From contig CAKTZA010000016.1 in the NCBI GenBank assembly GCA_934635045.1, forward strand, positions 1 through 57,245: a stretch of DNA of 57,245 bases, in the 5' to 3' direction. Within the stretch, counting starts at the first letter, position 1, and every line of letters starts with the position of its first letter. Positions 1 to 10,442 of this stretch are shown here, in pieces. The DNA comes from an uncultured Kiritimatiellota bacterium. GTDB taxonomy: Bacteria > Verrucomicrobiota > Kiritimatiellia > RFP12 > UBA1067. The translations under genes and the position numbers were made by a program. Below the pieces are notes generated by a model. It was not told where the DNA came from and did no database searches. It was given only the letters and a program-made list of their open reading frames with translations.

Positions 1-3000
1 GGGTACAATCCCCTGATGCGTATGAGGAAAACGCCCTGCCGCCAACGGGCTCGGACATCTGGATTCCCGAAAACGGCACCTTAACCGTCTCGTCCGAGAG
101 CGACTATGCGTTTCTCGGCACGATGGTCAGTGTGCGTCCGCAAAAGGGCTCTGTCCTGACGTGCTCGGTCGCGGCCGGCCAGACAAACACGCTCGCCTGT
201 GCGGTCTACGTGACGGCTGACAATTCGGCCTGGGCTGTCGGTACGCTTCGGAAGGTGGGCGCCGGCACGTTGGCGCTGACCAGTGCGAACGTGGACGGCA
301 AGTGGGGCGAGCGGGCGGACTACAACGTGAACATGGACGTGCAGGGCGGCACGGTCGCGCTCTATCCGCAGACGGACATGGCGGGCAAGATCGTGGCGCT
401 GCGAAGCGTCTCCGTCGGGCCGAACGGCGTGTTCGAGGCGCCGGGCCATGCGCGCCTGTCGCTTTGGCAGCTGAACGGCGAGGGCGTCGTGAGAAACGAC
501 AATGCGGCGATGAATCCGACGACCTTGACGTTCCCGAACACGAGCCCCGGCGGCGCGTTCGGCGGACGGATCGTCGGCAATTTCGGCTTGCGCGTCGAAG
601 GGCGGCAGGACTTCTCCGGCGTCGACAGCCCATTTGGCGGCGCCTCGGTCGTCACAATCTGCGGCTACGCTGGCGGGAGCGTCGGCATCTGCGGCTTGGG
701 CGCGATGGCCGGCAGCAAGGCCGCGCCGGGGCTTCCGACCTCGATTGGCCTCGACTACCTGAATCTCGGCGTCAAGGGGAACCCGGCGGACAGCGGGTCG
801 GCGGCTTACCTCAGGTATCTCGGTTCGGGCGAGACGGTCGCGAAGACCCTGTTTCTCACCGGCTGGCGCACAGGCGTGCCGTATGTGTTCGACGCGGGCG
901 AGACCGGCGGCTGGAAGTTTTCGGGCGGCGCGATCCGAAACACGGCGGCGGCCAATCTCCATGTCGTCCTGACGGGATCGAACGCGACCGAGAGCGTGAT
1001 GGCGACGGGAGTCTTCCTGCCGTCGCAGGACGGCTGCGTCGTGCAGTTCACGAAGCGTGGCCCCGGCATCTGGAAACTCGCGGAGAGCGGAAGCGACTCG
1101 GCGTTGGGCCTCGTGGCCGTGGAAGAGGGCACGTTGCGCTATGACACGCTGCGCGACAAGGGCCGGCACTGTGCACTCGGCGCGGCGGAGACGCTGTTCG
1201 GCGGGCTGGTCGGTCCGGCGGACGAGGCGCGGCGCGTCCCCTACGCCGTCCGCCTCGGCGGTGTGGGAACGACGAACGCGGTCTTTGAATACGTGGGACA
1301 GGCGGCGGCCTGCACGGCGACGCGGCCGATCGCCCTTGGTGCGGGCGTGTCGCACATCCGCTCTTCGGGCGCGGGGCCGCTCAAGCTGCGTGGCGTCGGC
1401 GGCGTGACGGCGGATGCGCACGAACTCGTGCTGGACGGCGCGAATTCGGCGACAACATCCTGTCGACGGTGACGAACGGGCAGGGCGTCGTGAGCGTGAC
1501 GAAGGCCGGTGCAGGCACGTGGACGCTGGCCGGCGAGCAGAGCTGGACGGGCGCGCTGTCCGTGAAGGGCGGCACGCTCAACCTGCTCAGTCCGCACGCC
1601 TACTCGTACTTCAAGCTCGTGCTCAAGGAGACGCTCTGGGGCTGCTCGCGCTATGCGGATTACGTCGCCGAGAAAGGCGAGGGCAATGCGAATCGGTTTC
1701 AGGTCGCCTTGGGCGAGTTTGCGCTCTACTCGGCGGATGGCCGACGGCAGAATGTCGGCTTTGCCGATGGCCTGTCGGTCGCGGAACTTGCCCCCGGCGA
1801 GGCGGCGTTCGGGGCAGATGCGCGTCCGGCGGCGGATGCGAACTACCCGTGGTACAACCGGCTCTTTCCGCTGTTCAACGGGCGTGGGTTCGTCAACTAC
1901 GACAAGGACGGCGTGCAGACGGCATCGTCGACCGAATTCTACTGCAACAATCCGGGCAACAGGGACTTTTCGCTGGACGATCCGACCAGCTGGCTGTCGA
2001 TCGTCGTCCGCCTGACGAATGCGACGCCGGCCATCGCGACGTGACGGGCGCGGGCGACTGCTTCGCCCTGCGCGGTGCGCCGGAGACGCCCGTGCCGTTC
2101 CTCTCGAACATCACGGACGTTTCGATTTCGGGCGGCGCGACTGTGCGGGCCATCGGCGCGAAGGTCGCGTTGCCGTCGGGCATTCGGATCACGCTGGATG
2201 CGGCGGACGCGTCGGCCGCGACGGTCGAGGGGCTTGACTTCCCCGTGTCGGGCACGCTGGATGTCGTCAACTACGACCGCGCGAAGGGGAAGATCGTCCT
2301 GCCGGTGTCGTTCGTCGGCAGCGCGACGTACGAAAACCTGAAGAACTGGACGGTCTGCGTGAATGGCGAGGAAAGCCCGGACATCCGGGTGCGCGCGTCG
2401 AACGGGACGCTGAAGGTCGTCCCGCCGTCGGGCGCGCAGAGTCTCATCCTGAACGGCGACATGGGCGATGAGGCGAAGTTCGCCGCCGAGTGCGTGTCGG
2501 ACGGCAACCGGACGGGGCGGCTGTCGCTGTTTTCCGAAGAGTTCACGTGGAACAAGTGCGGCAAGCTCGAAGTCGTCGCGGTCGAGAAGAACGCGGCGAC
2601 GGGAACGGATGTCATCAACGCCAACGCCTGGATCGGCGCGACGCCGGGAAGTCGGCTGCCCGGCTTCAAGGTGCGTCCGAACACGACGTACGAGTTCTCG
2701 ATCGACCTGCGCGGCACACCGAAGTACGTGCGCATCGCGGCGCGCACATTTGTCGGCGACGACAACTGGAAGGGGGCTGAAAACCGGCTGACGACTGTGA
2801 GCCTGACGCCGATCAGCGAGGGGTGGCAGACATTTCGCGGCACGTTCAAGACGGGGCCGAAGGACGTCCGCTGCTGCCTGTGCGTCCAGATGTGGAGCGA
2901 TACGCACGATCCGAAGGCGTACCAGTACAAGCTCGGCGACTGGGTGCTGTTCGACAACGTGAGCGTCCGCGACCGGCAGGGCGACCTGGAGGCGTTCGCG

Positions 3001-4464
3001 AAGAGGTATGGACGGCGGTTCGCCGTGGCGCCCGTCCCGGTGACGTGCGACATGCGCGTTCCCTTCGTCCCTGAAGAGGTGATGGATCCGCCGGAGAAGA
3101 TCCACGTTCGTGCGGCCGTGAACGAGCTGAAGGGCGTGCCGCTCGCGCTCGCGAACCTGACGGGCGAGCTGACCGAGTACCGCGTCAGCTTGGAGTCGAC
3201 GCTGCCCGCCGACCAGTTCACGCGGTTTGACGGCGCGAAGGGGCTTGCCGGTCTTTCGGGGTCTCGCGTGACGCTGCGCAAGGGGCTGCGTTTCAAGGAC
3301 AACGACCTCTACCAGGGCAAGCTGCGGATCGACCCGATGCCGAAGATGGACGAGGCGCAGTCCCTGACCGTGCCGGCGATGGAGGCGGGGCTCGTCTGGG
3401 TCGACATCGACACGACGGATCTCCGCCCCGGCACCTATGCGGGTCGCTTCCGCGTGATCTCGCTCACCGACGCCGCCCAGAGCGAGCAGACGGGGCCGGG
3501 TTTTGGCGACTACCGCATCACGTCGCCGGGCCAGCGCGATATCCCGTTCGAGCTGGAGGTCCTGCCGATCGTCCTGGACAGGGAGCCGGCCGTTCCCGGC
3601 GGCTTCTACACGGCGGCCGTGAGCAAGGAGATGTTCGACCAGCTGGCCGACATGGGCGGACGTGACTTCCTGCTGCCGGTCTGGGCGCTCTCCTTCGCCA
3701 AGACGGCCGATGGGCTGGGCTTCGGCAAGTACCGCCCCCAGGAGTGGGAGGGCGGCGACATCCGCCGCGTCGTCCGCGACCACGTCGCGTGGGGACTGTC
3801 GCGCAACATCCGTCCGCGCTTCATGGTCGGCTACGGCAGCTGGTCGACCTTCAACAAGACGCTCGGCGACAAGACGCTGAGCGCGGACAACCTCACGCGC
3901 TGGGTCAACTGGCTGAAGGCGACGAAGGCGCTACTCAACGGCTGCGGCGTCTCGGACGCGGAGTATTGCCATGAGATTGCCGACGAGCCCAAGCGCAAGG
4001 ACTTAACGGAACTGCTTGTCGCGCTCAAGGCGGCGAAGAAGGCCGTGCCGGAGGTGCGCTTCGTCATCACGTTCCTCGGCGGCAGCCATCCGATCACCGT
4101 CAAGGAGCTTGAGGACTTCGAGCCCTACCTGGACGGCTACATCTTCCACGACAACAAGTACCTGCGCAATCCCGGCTATCACGCGCACCTCGCGAAGCTG
4201 TGCGCAGCCGGTCGCTCGATCACCCACTACACGTGCTCGACGCGCATGACCGAGGACCTTGACCGCGAGTTCCGCCAGAACGCCTGGATGGCGGAACGCT
4301 GGAACCTGACGGGGAACTGGATCTATCAGGGCATTGACGCGAAGGGCGGCGCGGGGGCACCGAACTGGAAGCTCTGCACGGACGGCGGGCTTCTCTACCG
4401 TGCGGGCGAGGCGTTCCTGCCCTCGCACATCCTGAGGCTGACGCGGGATCGGCGCGAGAAATGA
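1..4464 (+). pseudogene. secreted autotransporter-type repeat / glycoside-hydrolase-like protein, 5'-truncated, two frameshifts
   Basis: The reading frame is already open at the window start (frame 3) and the protein continues upstream. The N-terminal part is low-complexity beta-rich sequence with autotransporter-associated beta-strand repeats, for example GAGTLALTSANVDG near 270 and GAGTWTLAGEQSWTG near 1513. A carbohydrate-binding-like module (about 2450-2980, opening with NGDMG) follows. The C-terminal region (about 3100-4464) resembles DUF4091-type hydrolases, with a HEIADEP motif near 3970 and a Trp-rich end. The frame moves from 3 to 2 at about 1449 and from 2 to 1 at about 2041. Adding one G at each point restores a continuous protein (SGDNILSTVTNGQG and IATVTGAGDCF). 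It could be a true pseudogene or homopolymer errors in the assembly. A role in polysaccharide binding or degradation at the cell surface is inferred from the domains only. Confidence 0.7.
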
Positions 4465-4526
4465 GGCGGGCGAGCGCGCCGCGCGCTGCCGCGCCCTGAA
4501 CCTCTGGAATCCGACGGGCCGGATTT

Positions 4527-4535
4527 TGCTATACT
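4527..4535 (+). promoter_or_regulatory. extended -10 promoter of murJ
   Basis: TGC followed by TATACT (hexamer 4530-4535). It ends 8 nt before the ATG at 4544, so the transcript should begin at or next to the start codon. No good -35 is visible. Confidence 0.6.
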
Positions 4536-4543
4536 ATCGGCCA

Positions 4544-5953
4544 ATGGAGAGAAGGACAGAGGAGACGGGCGAGCCGCCGCGCGGTCGTCGCGGAGGGCTT
4601 CGGCTGGGGCGGACGCTTCGGAACGTGTTCACGGTGGGGGGGCTGACGGCGTTCAGCCGCGTCCTCGGCCTCGTGCGCGAGATGCTGCAGTCGCGGCTCA
4701 TTGGCGCGGGCGTCGAGCAGAGCGCGTTCACGCTCGCGTTCGCGCTGCCGAACATGGCGCGCAAGCTCTTCGGCGAGGGCGCGCTCACGGCGGCGTTCGT
4801 GCCGGTCTTCAAGGGCGAGGTCGCGGCGGGCGAAGTCGAGTCGGCGCGGCGGCTCGAGCGCGCCGTGCTGACGCTCGTCCTCCTGATTCTCGGCGCGGTC
4901 GTCGTACTGACGGTGCTGGGCCTGACGGTCGCGCTCGGCCTCTCGGCGGCGGACGTCGTGTCGCTTTCGCCGCGCGCCGTCCTCACGCTGAAGCTCGTGC
5001 GCATCCTCTTCCCCTACATGATCTTCATCTGCGGCGCGGCGTTCGGCATGGGCGTCCTCAACGCGCTCGGCCGTTTCGTCGAGGGTGCGTTCATGCCGGC
5101 GTTCCTGAACGTCGTCTGGATCGCCGCGCTGGGGGCGCTCTGCTTCTGCCCCGGCCTCTCGCTCGCGGCGCGCGTCACGGTCGTCTGCTGGGCGATTCTC
5201 GCGGGCGGCGCCGCGCAGATGGCGTTCCTCTTTCACTGCATGCGGAAGCGGGGCTACGGCTTTCGCTTTGCGCCGTTCGCCGCGTTCCGCGACGAGAAGT
5301 TCAGGCTCGTCTGGAAGAACACGCTCATCGGCGCGCTGGGCGCGGGGGCCATTCAGGTCAACTACCTGCTCGATCAGGTTCTGGGGCAGCTGGCCGCGCC
5401 GTGGGCAGCGGGCGTCATCGGCTATGCCGAGCGCCTGATGGACCTGCCGCTCGGCGTGGTCGGCGTCGCGTTCGGCACGGTGCTGCTGCCGACGTTCGCG
5501 GGACACTTCGCGAAAGGCGATGCGGCCGGCGCGCGACGGGCGCTGAAACGCGCGATCCTCCAGATGACGGCGGTCATGCTGCCGGCGTCCCTCGTCACGT
5601 TCTTCGGCGCGCCGCTTATCGTGCGGCTCGTCTACGAGGGACACGCCTTCGACGCGACGGCGACCGTGCGCGTCGCGCGCGCGCTGTCCGTCTATGGGCT
5701 CGGACTCTGCTTCTTCTCGATCCAGAAATGCCTCATCCCGTTCTTCCAGGCGCAGAAGGACATGAAGACGCCGCTGCGCGTGACGGTGCGGACGGTCTGC
5801 CTCAACGCCGCGCTGAACGTCCTCGCGATCGTCGCGCTGCCGCCGGACTGGCGGCACGTGGGGCTTGCGGCCTCGACCTCGTTCTGTGCGCTGGTCGGGT
5901 GCGTCCTGTTCGTTCGCGCCCTGCCGCGACCGTGCCTGCGGGAGGACGTGTGA
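4544..5953 (+). CDS. murJ: lipid II flippase MurJ (MviN family)
   Basis: An inner-membrane protein that flips lipid-linked peptidoglycan precursor to the periplasmic face. The 469-residue product has the family's N-terminal signature (SRVLGLVREMLQSRLIGAG, about residues 39-57), the FALPNMARKLFGEGAL segment and about 14 hydrophobic segments. The length is slightly below the usual 500-520. An in-frame upstream ATG at 4526 lies before the -10 element, so 4544 is chosen; no Shine-Dalgarno sequence is possible in so short a leader. The gene overlaps the following MATE gene by 4 nt (GTGA), so the two are probably translationally coupled. Confidence 0.93.
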   Translation: MERRTEETGEPPRGRRGGLRLGRTLRNVFTVGGLTAFSRVLGLVREMLQSRLIGAGVEQSAFTLAFALPNMARKLFGEGALTAAFVPVFKGEVAAGEVESARRLERAVLTLVLLILGAVVVLTVLGLTVALGLSAADVVSLSPRAVLTLKLVRILFPYMIFICGAAFGMGVLNALGRFVEGAFMPAFLNVVWIAALGALCFCPGLSLAARVTVVCWAILAGGAAQMAFLFHCMRKRGYGFRFAPFAAFRDEKFRLVWKNTLIGALGAGAIQVNYLLDQVLGQLAAPWAAGVIGYAERLMDLPLGVVGVAFGTVLLPTFAGHFAKGDAAGARRALKRAILQMTAVMLPASLVTFFGAPLIVRLVYEGHAFDATATVRVARALSVYGLGLCFFSIQKCLIPFFQAQKDMKTPLRVTVRTVCLNAALNVLAIVALPPDWRHVGLAASTSFCALVGCVLFVRALPRPCLREDV

Positions 5954-7326
5954 ACCTGCGTGTCTTGGCGATGGCGCTGAAACCCTATCTGGCGATCCTG
6001 AAGCTCGTCTGGCCGCTCGCCTTGGGGATGGTCAACACGGCACTCATGCAGTCCGTCGACCGCGCGTTCCTCGCGCGCCATTCGGTCGAGGCGCTGGAGG
6101 CCGTCCTGCCCGCGACGACGCTGGCGTGGGTCTTCCTGTCCTTCTTCCAGTCGGTCGTCGGCTACTCCAGCGTCTTCGTCGCGCAGTACCACGGCGCGCG
6201 GGACGCGGAGGGCTGCCGCCAGAGCTTCGCGGCGGCGATTCTCGTGTCCGCCCTCTCGCTCGTGCCGATGTTGCCCGTGACGGGACTGGGCGACTGGATC
6301 CTGAACCGCACGGCGGCGACGCCGTCGATGGCCGCGCTGGAGCGGACGTATTTCGACATCCTGATGCTGGGGTCGGTCTTCGTCTACCTTCAGATGGCGG
6401 CGATCTCCTACCTGACGGGGCAGGGGCGGACGCGTCTCGTGTTCTGGGTGAACCTCGTCGGCAACGTCCTCAACGTCGCGCTCGACCCATTGCTGATCTT
6501 CGGCTGTGACGTCACGCTCTTCGGGCGGCGGTTCGCGCTCGCGCCGCAGGGCATCGCCGGCGCGTCGTGGGCGACGGTCGTCGCGCTCGCCGTGCAGTGC
6601 GCCGTCCTGGCGGTCGTCCTTCGGCGCACGGGCGTTCTCCGCCGACTGCGTCTGCCGAGCGTCCGCGCGCTGGCCGTCCGGCTCTTGCGCTTCGGCATTC
6701 CGGCGGGCGGCTACGAGGTCCTGAACATGCTGTCGTTCACGATCTTCGTCTTCGTGACGGGCGAGGTTGGCGGCGAGGCGTTTGCCGTGTCGAACGCCTG
6801 CTTCACGGTGAACTACCTCATCTTTGCGCCGATGACGGGGTTCGCGATTGGCGTGCAGACGCTCGTCGGGCAGGCGCGCGGACGTGGCGACGACGCGGCG
6901 GCCGTCGTCGCGCTGCGGCGCACGATGCTGCTTGGGCTTGGCTTCACGCTTGTCGCTTGCCTCGGCGTGCTCGCGTTCCGGCGGCCGATTCTTGCGCTCT
7001 ACGCCTCGCCCGACCTGACGGATCCGGCGGCGTTCCACGCGCTCGGCACGACGCTGCTCTGCCTCATGTCGGCGTGGATGCTCTTCGACGCGGCGGACGT
7101 CATCATCTCAGGCGCGCTGAAGGGCGCGGGCGACACGAAGTTCGTGATGGGGTGGATGCTCCTGAACGCCTTTGCCCTCTGGCTGCCGCTCGTCTTTCTC
7201 GTGCGCCACTTCCACAACACGATGCCGTCCCTGTGGGGGACGATGATTGTCTACGTCATCGTCATCAGCCTCGGCTCGCTCGTCCGCTGGCGGCTTGGCG
7301 CATGGCGGAAGATTCGGCTGGTGTAG
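5950..7326 (+). CDS. MATE family efflux transporter
   Basis: A 458-residue multi-pass membrane protein of the MATE/MOP superfamily, which exports cationic drugs or metabolites using Na+ or H+ gradients. It has twelve hydrophobic segments in two homologous halves. Features visible are WPLALGMVNTALMQSVDRAFLARHS at the start (residues about 17-41, where MATE proteins have their first helix) and a mid-protein repeat beginning LRFGIPAGGYEVLNML. The start is GTG at 5950, overlapping the murJ stop codon, with GGAGGA just upstream. MurJ and MATE proteins belong to the same superfamily, so this is a pair of distant paralogues in tandem. The substrate cannot be read from the sequence. Confidence 0.88.
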   Translation: MNLRVLAMALKPYLAILKLVWPLALGMVNTALMQSVDRAFLARHSVEALEAVLPATTLAWVFLSFFQSVVGYSSVFVAQYHGARDAEGCRQSFAAAILVSALSLVPMLPVTGLGDWILNRTAATPSMAALERTYFDILMLGSVFVYLQMAAISYLTGQGRTRLVFWVNLVGNVLNVALDPLLIFGCDVTLFGRRFALAPQGIAGASWATVVALAVQCAVLAVVLRRTGVLRRLRLPSVRALAVRLLRFGIPAGGYEVLNMLSFTIFVFVTGEVGGEAFAVSNACFTVNYLIFAPMTGFAIGVQTLVGQARGRGDDAAAVVALRRTMLLGLGFTLVACLGVLAFRRPILALYASPDLTDPAAFHALGTTLLCLMSAWMLFDAADVIISGALKGAGDTKFVMGWMLLNAFALWLPLVFLVRHFHNTMPSLWGTMIVYVIVISLGSLVRWRLGAWRKIRLV

Positions 7327-7380
7327 CCGCCGCGTTCCGGCCCGTCGGCCCGGCCGTTCGTTGAATTTTTGGCGGTGCCC

Positions 7381-7409
7381 TTGACGCGGCGGCGGCGAAA
7401 GTGTACAAT
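7381..7409 (+). promoter_or_regulatory. sigma-70 promoter of the surface-repeat gene
   Basis: TTGACG (7381-7386), a 17-nt spacer, then TACAAT (7404-7409). The start codon is at 7454, giving a leader of about 38 nt with AGGAG at 7437-7441. Confidence 0.7.
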
Positions 7410-7453
7410 ACACTCAAATTTTCTCTCAACAGACATAGGAGTCGACAAAAACA

Positions 7454-8158
7454 ATGAAGAAGTCCATCAAGTTCGGTGTCATGGCCCTTGCGTTGGCCGC
7501 GACGGTTCCCGCGTTCGCAGAGGAGGAAGAGGAGGGCGCGATTGGCTGGACGCCGATTGCCTTCGGTCTCGCCTCGCCCGTTCAGCTCCCGTGGGGGCTT
7601 GCGCGCTGGGACGTGTTCGGCCTCGACCTCAACCTCTTCTACTCCGACGCGCCGAAGATGTACGGCCTCGGCATCGGCGGCCTCGCGATGACGACGCGCG
7701 AAGACCTGATCGGCTGGCAGATTTCGGGCCTCTGCAACTGGAACGCGAAGAACATCTACGGCATCCGCACGACGCTCGGCGCGAACATCTCCTTCCAGGA
7801 GACCTACGGCTGGGATGCGGGCGGCTTCGCCTACCGCGAGGGCGAGATGTGGGGCGTTGACGTCGAGTTCATCGGCGCCTATCAGCAGGCCAACTTCTGG
7901 GGTCTCCAGATCGTCGGCCTCGTCAGCTTCACGACGGCCCAGACCTACGGCGCGAACCTCGCCATCGGCGGCAACATCGCGAAGGTCGCCTACGGCCTCG
8001 AAGTCGGCTGCTTCAACTTTGCGGACGAGCTGCACGGCTGCCAGATCGGCCTCGTCAACTTTGCGCGCGAGTGCCCGTGGGGCTTCCAGATCGGCCTCGT
8101 GAACATCATCCTTGACAACAAGATCAAGGTGCTTCCGATCGTCAACGCCTACTTCTGA
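7454..8158 (+). CDS. secreted surface-repeat protein (LA_2272-like repeats)
   Basis: A 234-residue protein with a clear Sec signal peptide (residues 1-22, ending AFA, followed by an EEEEEE-like acidic stretch). The mature part consists of short repeats with the pattern G-x-Q-I-G-L-V-N and related forms (WGLQIVGLV, HGCQIGLVN, WGFQIGLVN). They resemble the LA_2272-type surface repeat described in Leptospira and other bacteria, and may form a beta-barrel or beta-solenoid. The protein ends in aromatic Phe (NAYF), as many outer-membrane beta proteins do. It has its own promoter; parB follows after 14 nt. The function is unknown. Confidence 0.75.
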   Translation: MKKSIKFGVMALALAATVPAFAEEEEEGAIGWTPIAFGLASPVQLPWGLARWDVFGLDLNLFYSDAPKMYGLGIGGLAMTTREDLIGWQISGLCNWNAKNIYGIRTTLGANISFQETYGWDAGGFAYREGEMWGVDVEFIGAYQQANFWGLQIVGLVSFTTAQTYGANLAIGGNIAKVAYGLEVGCFNFADELHGCQIGLVNFARECPWGFQIGLVNIILDNKIKVLPIVNAYF

Positions 8159-8172
8159 TAGACGGGGCGACC

Positions 8173-9138
8173 GTGAACAAGGGAAATCCCTACCTGAAAA
8201 AAGCAACGGGGGCCGCGAAGGTCCCCGTTGTGGCTGATAAGCGCAAGCACGGCCTCGGCCGCCGCGTCGATTTCGGCGGCGCGGGCGTGGGCGGGCTTTT
8301 GGGCACTGCGCCGGCGGCCGTCCCTGGCCAGCCGCTGGAGCTGAAGATCGCCGACATCGAGCGCTCGCCCTACCAGCCGCGCCGCGAGTTCCGCGAGGAG
8401 GAGCTGAAGGAACTCGCCGAGTCGCTGAAGAACAACGGGCTCGTTCAGCCGCCGACCGTGCGTCGCAACGCGCAGGGCCGCTATGAGCTGATCGCGGGCG
8501 AGCGTCGCCTCCGCGCGGCGCAGCTCGCGGGGTGGGCGAAGATTCGCGTCACGCTCGTCGAGGCCGACGACCAGACGGCGGCGGTCATGACGACGACGGA
8601 GAACCTTCAGCGCGAAGACCTGAACCCGATTGAGGAGGCCGTCTCGTACCGTACGCTTCAGGACAGGTTCAACTTGACGCAGGCCGAGGTCGCCGAGAAG
8701 GTCGGCAAGGGCCGTGCGACCGTCGCGAACGCGACGCGCCTCCTGGAACTGCCTGAAGAGGTCAAGCAGCTCGTCGCGACGCAACTTCTTTCCGTCGGCC
8801 ACGCGAAGGTGCTTCTGTCGGTCGAGGACGAGAAGGAGCGTGTCTTGCTCGCGCGCGACTGCGTGAACGACCAGCTGACGGTGCGCGCGCTCGAAAAGAA
8901 GGTCGCGCGCCTTCATGCGCCCGTCGCGGCGAAGGAAAAGGGCGAACCTGACCTGCCTGAGCATTACGTCCGCAATCTCGTCGACAAGCTGAAGAAGCAC
9001 CTCGGCTGTGCCGTGCGCGTGACGCCGGGTGTCTCGCACGCCAACGGCCGCCACACGAAGGGCGTTGTCGAAATCGATTTCTTCGACAACGACGAGCTGG
9101 ATCGCATCATCCGCATGATCGGCGTCTCGGTCGACTGA
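8173..9138 (+). CDS. parB: chromosome partitioning protein ParB
   Basis: A 321-residue ParB/Spo0J family protein. It binds centromere-like parS sites and spreads as a CTP-dependent clamp. Visible features are a basic N-terminal tail, the ParB/sulfiredoxin-like domain from about residue 57 (IADIERSPYQPRREF), the CTP-binding motif GERRLRA near residue 108, the box ENLQREDLNPIEEA, and a helix-turn-helix at LTQAEVAEKVGKGRATVAN. The start is GTG at 8173, 14 nt after the preceding stop. No parA lies next to it, which is unusual because parA is commonly the neighbour. The M28 peptidase gene follows after 2 nt. Confidence 0.93.
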   Translation: MNKGNPYLKKATGAAKVPVVADKRKHGLGRRVDFGGAGVGGLLGTAPAAVPGQPLELKIADIERSPYQPRREFREEELKELAESLKNNGLVQPPTVRRNAQGRYELIAGERRLRAAQLAGWAKIRVTLVEADDQTAAVMTTTENLQREDLNPIEEAVSYRTLQDRFNLTQAEVAEKVGKGRATVANATRLLELPEEVKQLVATQLLSVGHAKVLLSVEDEKERVLLARDCVNDQLTVRALEKKVARLHAPVAAKEKGEPDLPEHYVRNLVDKLKKHLGCAVRVTPGVSHANGRHTKGVVEIDFFDNDELDRIIRMIGVSVD

Positions 9139-9140
9139 CG

Positions 9141-9992
9141 ATGGGAATTTCGCTCATTCTCGCGACGGCACTGGCGTTCACGCCGACGGATGCGCACCTC
9201 GCGTTCGAGACGGCGAAGACGCTTGTCGAGGACTACACGCCGCGCGACGCCGGGTCGCATCGCAGTCGGCTTGCGTCCCTGTATCTGCTGGACGCCGCGA
9301 GCGCGGCGGGGGCGGATGTCCGTCGCGACACCTTCAAGGCCGCGACGCCGAAGGGCGAGCGGAGTTTCACGAATTTGTATGGCGAGTTCCGCCCGGTTGA
9401 TCCCGACGCGCGGTGGGTCGTGCTCGTCTCGCACTACGACACGAAGCCGGGCACGAACTGTCCGGGCGCGAACGACGGCGCCTCGACGAGCGGGCTGCTC
9501 GTCGGCATCGCCAACGCCTTTTCGGGCTGGACGGAGCGGAAGGGCAATCTCCTGCTCGTCTGGACGGACGGCGAGGAGTGCATGGAGCGCTACGCCGAGA
9601 ACGACGGCTTCTGGGGCTCGAAGCGCGCGGCGGCGCAGCTGGCCGAGACGGGGCGGCAGGTCCAGGCCGTCATCTGCCTCGACATGCTCGGCGACAAGGA
9701 CCTCTCAATCCTCGTGCCGGCGAACGGTACGTCGGCCTTGGCGAAGATCGCCGTTCATGCGGCGCGTCGCATCGGCAGCCCGAATCTCGTGCGCCTGACG
9801 GACGACTTGGTGAAGGATGACCACGTCGCCTTTCTTGATCGCGGCTTCAAGGCGATTGACCTCATCGACTTCTCCTATGGCCCCGACAACGCCTACTGGC
9901 ACACGCCGCAGGACACGCTGGCGAACATCTCCGAGGCGTCGCTCCTCACGAGCGGCCGCCTCGTCGTCGAGATGCTCAACATCCTTCTTTAG
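9141..9992 (+). CDS. M28 family zinc peptidase / glutaminyl cyclase-like protein
   Basis: A 283-residue protein with the M28 fold. Probable zinc ligands are the His of SHYDTK, the Asp of ANDGAS, the Glu pair in TDGEECM, the Asp of CLDMLGD and the His of YWHTPQDT. This spacing and the HYDTK and HTPQDT wording fit both aminopeptidases and glutaminyl-peptide cyclotransferases (QPCT type); the sequence alone does not decide. A short hydrophobic N-terminus (ISLILATALAF) may be a signal peptide, so a periplasmic location is possible. It lies 2 nt after parB and probably shares its transcript. Confidence 0.8.
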   Translation: MGISLILATALAFTPTDAHLAFETAKTLVEDYTPRDAGSHRSRLASLYLLDAASAAGADVRRDTFKAATPKGERSFTNLYGEFRPVDPDARWVVLVSHYDTKPGTNCPGANDGASTSGLLVGIANAFSGWTERKGNLLLVWTDGEECMERYAENDGFWGSKRAAAQLAETGRQVQAVICLDMLGDKDLSILVPANGTSALAKIAVHAARRIGSPNLVRLTDDLVKDDHVAFLDRGFKAIDLIDFSYGPDNAYWHTPQDTLANISEASLLTSGRLVVEMLNILL

Positions 9993-10031
9993 AAAATTCT
10001 CCGTCTCGTTGGCGGCTTCGCCGTGACGGGG

Positions 10032-10442
10032 CTAAAACAGGCGGCAAAAGTCTTCGGGTGAAATCGCCTTGACGGGCGAGCCCTTGAAATCGGAGAGGTT
10101 GCGCGTGACGATGTAGTCGCAGTCGGCGGATTCGGCACCCGCCGCGACAACGGCGTCTTCAAAGTCTTCGAGCGGCAGTTCGCGCGCGCGGCGGAATTCC
10201 TTGCGTCCGCAAGGTGCCAGCCCGAACAGGGCCACCAACCAGTCCACGGCGCGTTCTGCGGTTGCCTTGTTCGCGTGCTTTCGCGCGAGATAGTAGACCG
10301 TTGTCACCGCATGAGGGGGTACGACTGCCTGTGCGCGTCTGCCGCCACCGGCGATTGTGCAGACCCTGGCCGAGGCCGTGACCCATTGCGGGCGATTCGT
10401 CACCACGTCCAGGATGACGTTGAGATCGATCATCACCTTCAT
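10032..10442 (-). CDS. PIN-domain toxin (VapC-like ribonuclease)
   Basis: A 136-residue PIN-domain protein. The conserved acidic residues of the Mg-dependent ribonuclease site are visible: Asp in MIDLNVILD at the N-terminus, the acidic pair in LEDFEDAVVAA, and a late Asp in TRNLSDFKG. The gene starts inside the stop of the upstream antitoxin gene (ATGA, 10439-10442), the standard antitoxin-first arrangement, so the pair is a type II toxin-antitoxin module. The toxin would cleave RNA (often tRNA or rRNA in this family); the target is unknown. Confidence 0.85.
   Translation of the reverse strand: MKVMIDLNVILDVVTNRPQWVTASARVCTIAGGGRRAQAVVPPHAVTTVYYLARKHANKATAERAVDWLVALFGLAPCGRKEFRRARELPLEDFEDAVVAAGAESADCDYIVTRNLSDFKGSPVKAISPEDFCRLF

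Noticed and set aside
1449..2044. Programmed -1 frameshifting in the large surface gene
   Set aside because: Both shifts have the right direction, but no slippery heptamer or downstream structure is apparent at either site.
1939..3783. Long minus-strand open frames opposite the large gene and many others
   Set aside because: They are Arg/Ala/His-rich mirror frames typical of GC-rich coding DNA and lack family motifs.
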